Shown in pieces: positions 61,877-64,000 of a stretch of 64,000 nucleotides of DNA. Every line of letters starts with the position of its first letter. Position 1 is the stretch's first letter. A program made the position numbers and the translations under genes. The stretch comes from a bacterium (GTDB lineage Bacteria; Zhuqueibacterota; QNDG01; JAFGCO01): NCBI GenBank assembly GCA_016930535.1, contig JAFGGN010000043.1, forward strand, positions 1-64,000. Reading direction: 5' to 3'. Under the pieces are notes generated by a model, which saw nothing but the letters and a program-made list of their open reading frames with translations, was not told where the DNA came from and searched no databases.

Positions 61877-63264
61877 ACAAGTCATCAAAAAAAACCGATG
61901 CCTCCCAGGTTTATGACCGGCTGCCGCCACAGGCAGTCGATGCTGAAATGTCAGTACTGGGCGCATTAATGCTCGACGGAGAAAGTATCGGCAAGGTCGT
62001 GGATATACTGAATGCTGATTGTTTTTACCGTTCGTCGCATCGAAAAATATTCGACGCCGCCCTGCATCTTTATGAGCGGAACCAGCCTGTCGATATGATC
62101 ACCCTGTCCGAAGAACTGAAAAAGAGAAAATTTCTTGAGGAAGTCGGGGGATCGTATTATCTGACCGAACTGGCAGAATCCATACCTTCCGCTGCAAATG
62201 TCGAGTTTCACGCCAAAATCGTTCTGGAAAAGTATCTGATGCGGAAACTGATTGAGGAGTCCGCCTATATCGCCAAGGATTGTTATGAAGGGGCGGAAAA
62301 TGTGTATGATATCCTCGATCATGCGGAACAGCGGATCTTTTCGCTTTCGGACAAGCAACTGAGAAGCACATTCGAACATATTGATCCGATCATGCACGAG
62401 ACCATGGAGACCATTGCCAAGTATCATGAACGGAAAGGTCTGGTAACCGGCGTCCCCACGGGCTATATCAAGCTGGATGAACTGACCTCCGGATTTCAGC
62501 CGGCCGAACTGATTGTCGTGGCCGGCCGGCCATCCATGGGCAAAACCGCATTCTGTCTGAATATTGCGCGGAATGCCGCCGTGGAGGCTGAGATCCCGGT
62601 CGGATTTTTCAGCCTGGAGATGTCAAAAAGACAGCTGGCGCTTCGTCTGTTGTGCGCGGAAGCGCGTGTGGATGCCCACGCAGTCCGGACTGGAACGCTG
62701 TCTGAGGACCAGTGGCCGAAACTCAGCACCTGTGTGGGCGTTCTGGCCGAATCCCAGATCTATATCGACGATACGCCGGGCATGAGTGTTCTTGAAATGC
62801 GGGCCAAGGCACGCCGGCTGAAAAAAGAAAAAAACATCGGCATGATTGTTATCGATTATCTGCAGCTGATGCAGGGACCGCGCGGTGTCGAAAGCCGGCA
62901 GCAGGAAATATCGGTTATTTCACGGTCCCTGAAAGCCCTGGCAAAAGAACTGGACGTACCTGTTATCGCACTTTCACAGCTGTCCCGTGCCGTGGAAATG
63001 AGAGGCGGCGATCATCGTCCGATGTTATCCGATCTGCGTGAATCAGGCGCTATAGAACAGGATGCGGATATGGTGCTTTTTATCTTCCGGCCCGAATTTT
63101 ACGGAAAGCTTGTAGATGAGGAAGGACGTTCGGTTGAAGGCATTGCGGAAATAATTATAGGAAAACAGCGGAATGGTCCGGTCGGTACGGTGCATTTAAG
63201 TTTTATCAAACGATGGGCCAAATTTGAAAATCCGGCTTTTGAGCATGAAGGGATGCCTTTTTAA
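61852..63264 (+). CDS. dnaB: Replicative DNA helicase DnaB
   Basis: Hexameric 5'-3' helicase of the replication fork. The 470-residue protein has an N-terminal DnaB_N domain (PPQAVDAEMSVLGALMLDGE near residue 24), a linker, and a RecA-like ATPase domain with Walker A VVAGRPSMGKTAFCLNIARN near 223, Walker B IGMIVIDYLQLMQGPRG near 329 and LSDLRESGAIEQDADMVLFI near 392. No intein or insertion is seen. The ATG follows AAGGGGA and overlaps the glycosylase gene by 25 bases. Confidence 0.97.
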   Translation: MEASQDKINKSSKKTDASQVYDRLPPQAVDAEMSVLGALMLDGESIGKVVDILNADCFYRSSHRKIFDAALHLYERNQPVDMITLSEELKKRKFLEEVGGSYYLTELAESIPSAANVEFHAKIVLEKYLMRKLIEESAYIAKDCYEGAENVYDILDHAEQRIFSLSDKQLRSTFEHIDPIMHETMETIAKYHERKGLVTGVPTGYIKLDELTSGFQPAELIVVAGRPSMGKTAFCLNIARNAAVEAEIPVGFFSLEMSKRQLALRLLCAEARVDAHAVRTGTLSEDQWPKLSTCVGVLAESQIYIDDTPGMSVLEMRAKARRLKKEKNIGMIVIDYLQLMQGPRGVESRQQEISVISRSLKALAKELDVPVIALSQLSRAVEMRGGDHRPMLSDLRESGAIEQDADMVLFIFRPEFYGKLVDEEGRSVEGIAEIIIGKQRNGPVGTVHLSFIKRWAKFENPAFEHEGMPF

Positions 63265-63270
63265 AACCCT

Positions 63271-64000
63271 ATGGAATCGACAGTACAATCAAAAAACAAA
63301 CGGACTGCACCATCGACGGGTTCGGTTCCCGATTTTAAGAAACTGACGGCAGATGACCCGGCTGTCCGCGAGTATTTCGGCCAGACACTGGAAAAGCTGC
63401 TGAGAAAAGTGCGTATTTATGTCAAGAACGTGAATACGCAAATGATCCGGAATGCGTATCAGTTTGCATACGAGGCCCATATCGATCAGCTCCGGAAATC
63501 AGGGGTGCCCTATATTGATCATTGTCTTGAAACCGCGATGATTCTGACCGAGTTACGTATGGATGCGATCGCGATCACGGCGGCCTTGCTTCATGACGTG
63601 GTCGAGGACACAGGCGTTCAAATAGAGGATGTCCGGGAGCAGTTCGGTGACGAAGTGGCCCGACTGGTCAATGGCGTAACGAAAATCAGTGAGCTCAAGT
63701 TCAACAGTCAGGCTGAAGAGCAGGCAGAGAATTTTCGGAAAATGATATTCTCAATGACCGAGGATTTAAGGATCATTACCATCAAGTTTGCCGATCGGCT
63801 GCACAATATGCGGACGCTTGAGTACTTATCGCCCAAAAAAGCCGAGCGCATCGCTCTCGAAACCAGGGAAATTTACGCCCCTCTTGCACACAGATTCGGG
63901 ATTGCACGCATCAAATGGGAAATGGAGGATCTGTCCCTCAAAATCCTCGATTCGCAGGCCTATTACAGTCTGGTAAACAATGTACAGGACAAACGGGAAG
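63271..64000 (+). CDS. RelA/SpoT-type (p)ppGpp synthetase/hydrolase, 5' part (cut by window end)
   Basis: The frame runs from ATG 63271 to the last base without a stop, giving 243 codons of a gene that continues beyond the window. The hydrolase HD domain is readable: YIDHCLETAMILTELRMD near residue 80, the metal-site motif LLHDVVEDTG near 108, LVNGVTKISEL near 132 and IKFADRLHNMRTLEYL near 172 followed by a TREIYAPLAHRFGI segment. The intact HD motif suggests a bifunctional Rel/SpoT enzyme rather than a synthetase-only RelA. It lies six bases after dnaB. Confidence 0.93.
   Translation, partial: MESTVQSKNKRTAPSTGSVPDFKKLTADDPAVREYFGQTLEKLLRKVRIYVKNVNTQMIRNAYQFAYEAHIDQLRKSGVPYIDHCLETAMILTELRMDAIAITAALLHDVVEDTGVQIEDVREQFGDEVARLVNGVTKISELKFNSQAEEQAENFRKMIFSMTEDLRIITIKFADRLHNMRTLEYLSPKKAERIALETREIYAPLAHRFGIARIKWEMEDLSLKILDSQAYYSLVNNVQDKRE

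Noticed and set aside
60836..61966. 376-residue - strand open frame across coaBC, the glycosylase and dnaB
   Set aside because: It crosses three well-identified + strand genes and has no motif or ribosome binding site.

Overview
The window is gene-dense bacterial chromosome with short intergenic gaps; no gap exceeds about 300 bases. No rRNA, tRNA, CRISPR array or insertion sequence was recognised. Several traits point to an anaerobic, Gram-negative-type bacterium of the Fibrobacteres-Chlorobi-Bacteroidetes (FCB) sphere or a related candidate phylum. There is a gingipain-family (C25) protein with an NYPNPF-type C-terminal sorting domain next to a PorV/PorQ-family barrel. There are two ferredoxin-dependent 2-oxoacid oxidoreductases, duplicated butyrate kinase and phosphate butyryltransferase genes, a flavodiiron protein, and sigma-54 regulation. 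The lineage is inferred; no species is identifiable from the sequence alone.

Layout. 1-10.7 kb is one + strand run: two tiny reading frames with matching ends, folP, the c-di-AMP synthase cdaA, a PorU-like C25 protein, a PorV/PorQ barrel, a lipoprotein, an SLBB export protein, a sugar-nucleotidyltransferase and an outer-membrane barrel, closed by a terminator. 10.7-15.2 kb holds a 1,202-residue TPR protein overlapping nadC. 15.4-26.8 kb is a fermentation block: porGDAB, an alpha/beta hydrolase, iorAB, buk-buk-ptb-thiE-ptb and a nitroreductase. 27.0-30.9 kb holds rnhB, yraN, a small membrane protein, pdxA, a DUF2156 protein and an OsmC protein. 31-38.4 kb contains a - strand parvulin foldase, + strand transketolase, and a - strand group of OPT transporter, PqqD-like protein and M29-like aminopeptidase. 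38.6-47.9 kb is + strand: ecfT, truA, an HtrA protease, purB, psd, pssA, two tatA genes, gatA, an adenosine-specific kinase and a flavodiiron protein. 48.1-57.0 kb is a signalling island: two soluble hybrid histidine kinases, a kinase-like protein with a degenerate ATPase part, an NtrC-type regulator, and two receiver proteins behind a well-matched sigma-54 promoter. 57.2 kb to the end holds a second PorV/PorQ barrel followed by yicC, gmk, rpoZ, coaBC, a family 4 uracil-DNA glycosylase, dnaB and the start of a RelA/SpoT gene cut by the window edge.

How the parts fit. POR and IOR would turn pyruvate and amino-acid-derived 2-oxoacids into acyl-CoAs. Ptb and Buk pairs would turn those acyl-CoAs into acids plus ATP, with ThiE supplying the thiamine cofactor both oxidoreductases need. 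The OPT transporter with a cytosolic aminopeptidase would supply amino acids from peptides. The C25/PorV pair beside polysaccharide genes suggests type IX-like secretion with attachment of cargo to a surface glycan. The signalling island is the best candidate for an undescribed system: its domain set suggests a branched phosphorelay in which some members have phosphoacceptor histidines but no recognisable ATP-binding site.

Many vegetative promoters read here share the form TTG-containing -35, usually 17 bp, then TATNTT.
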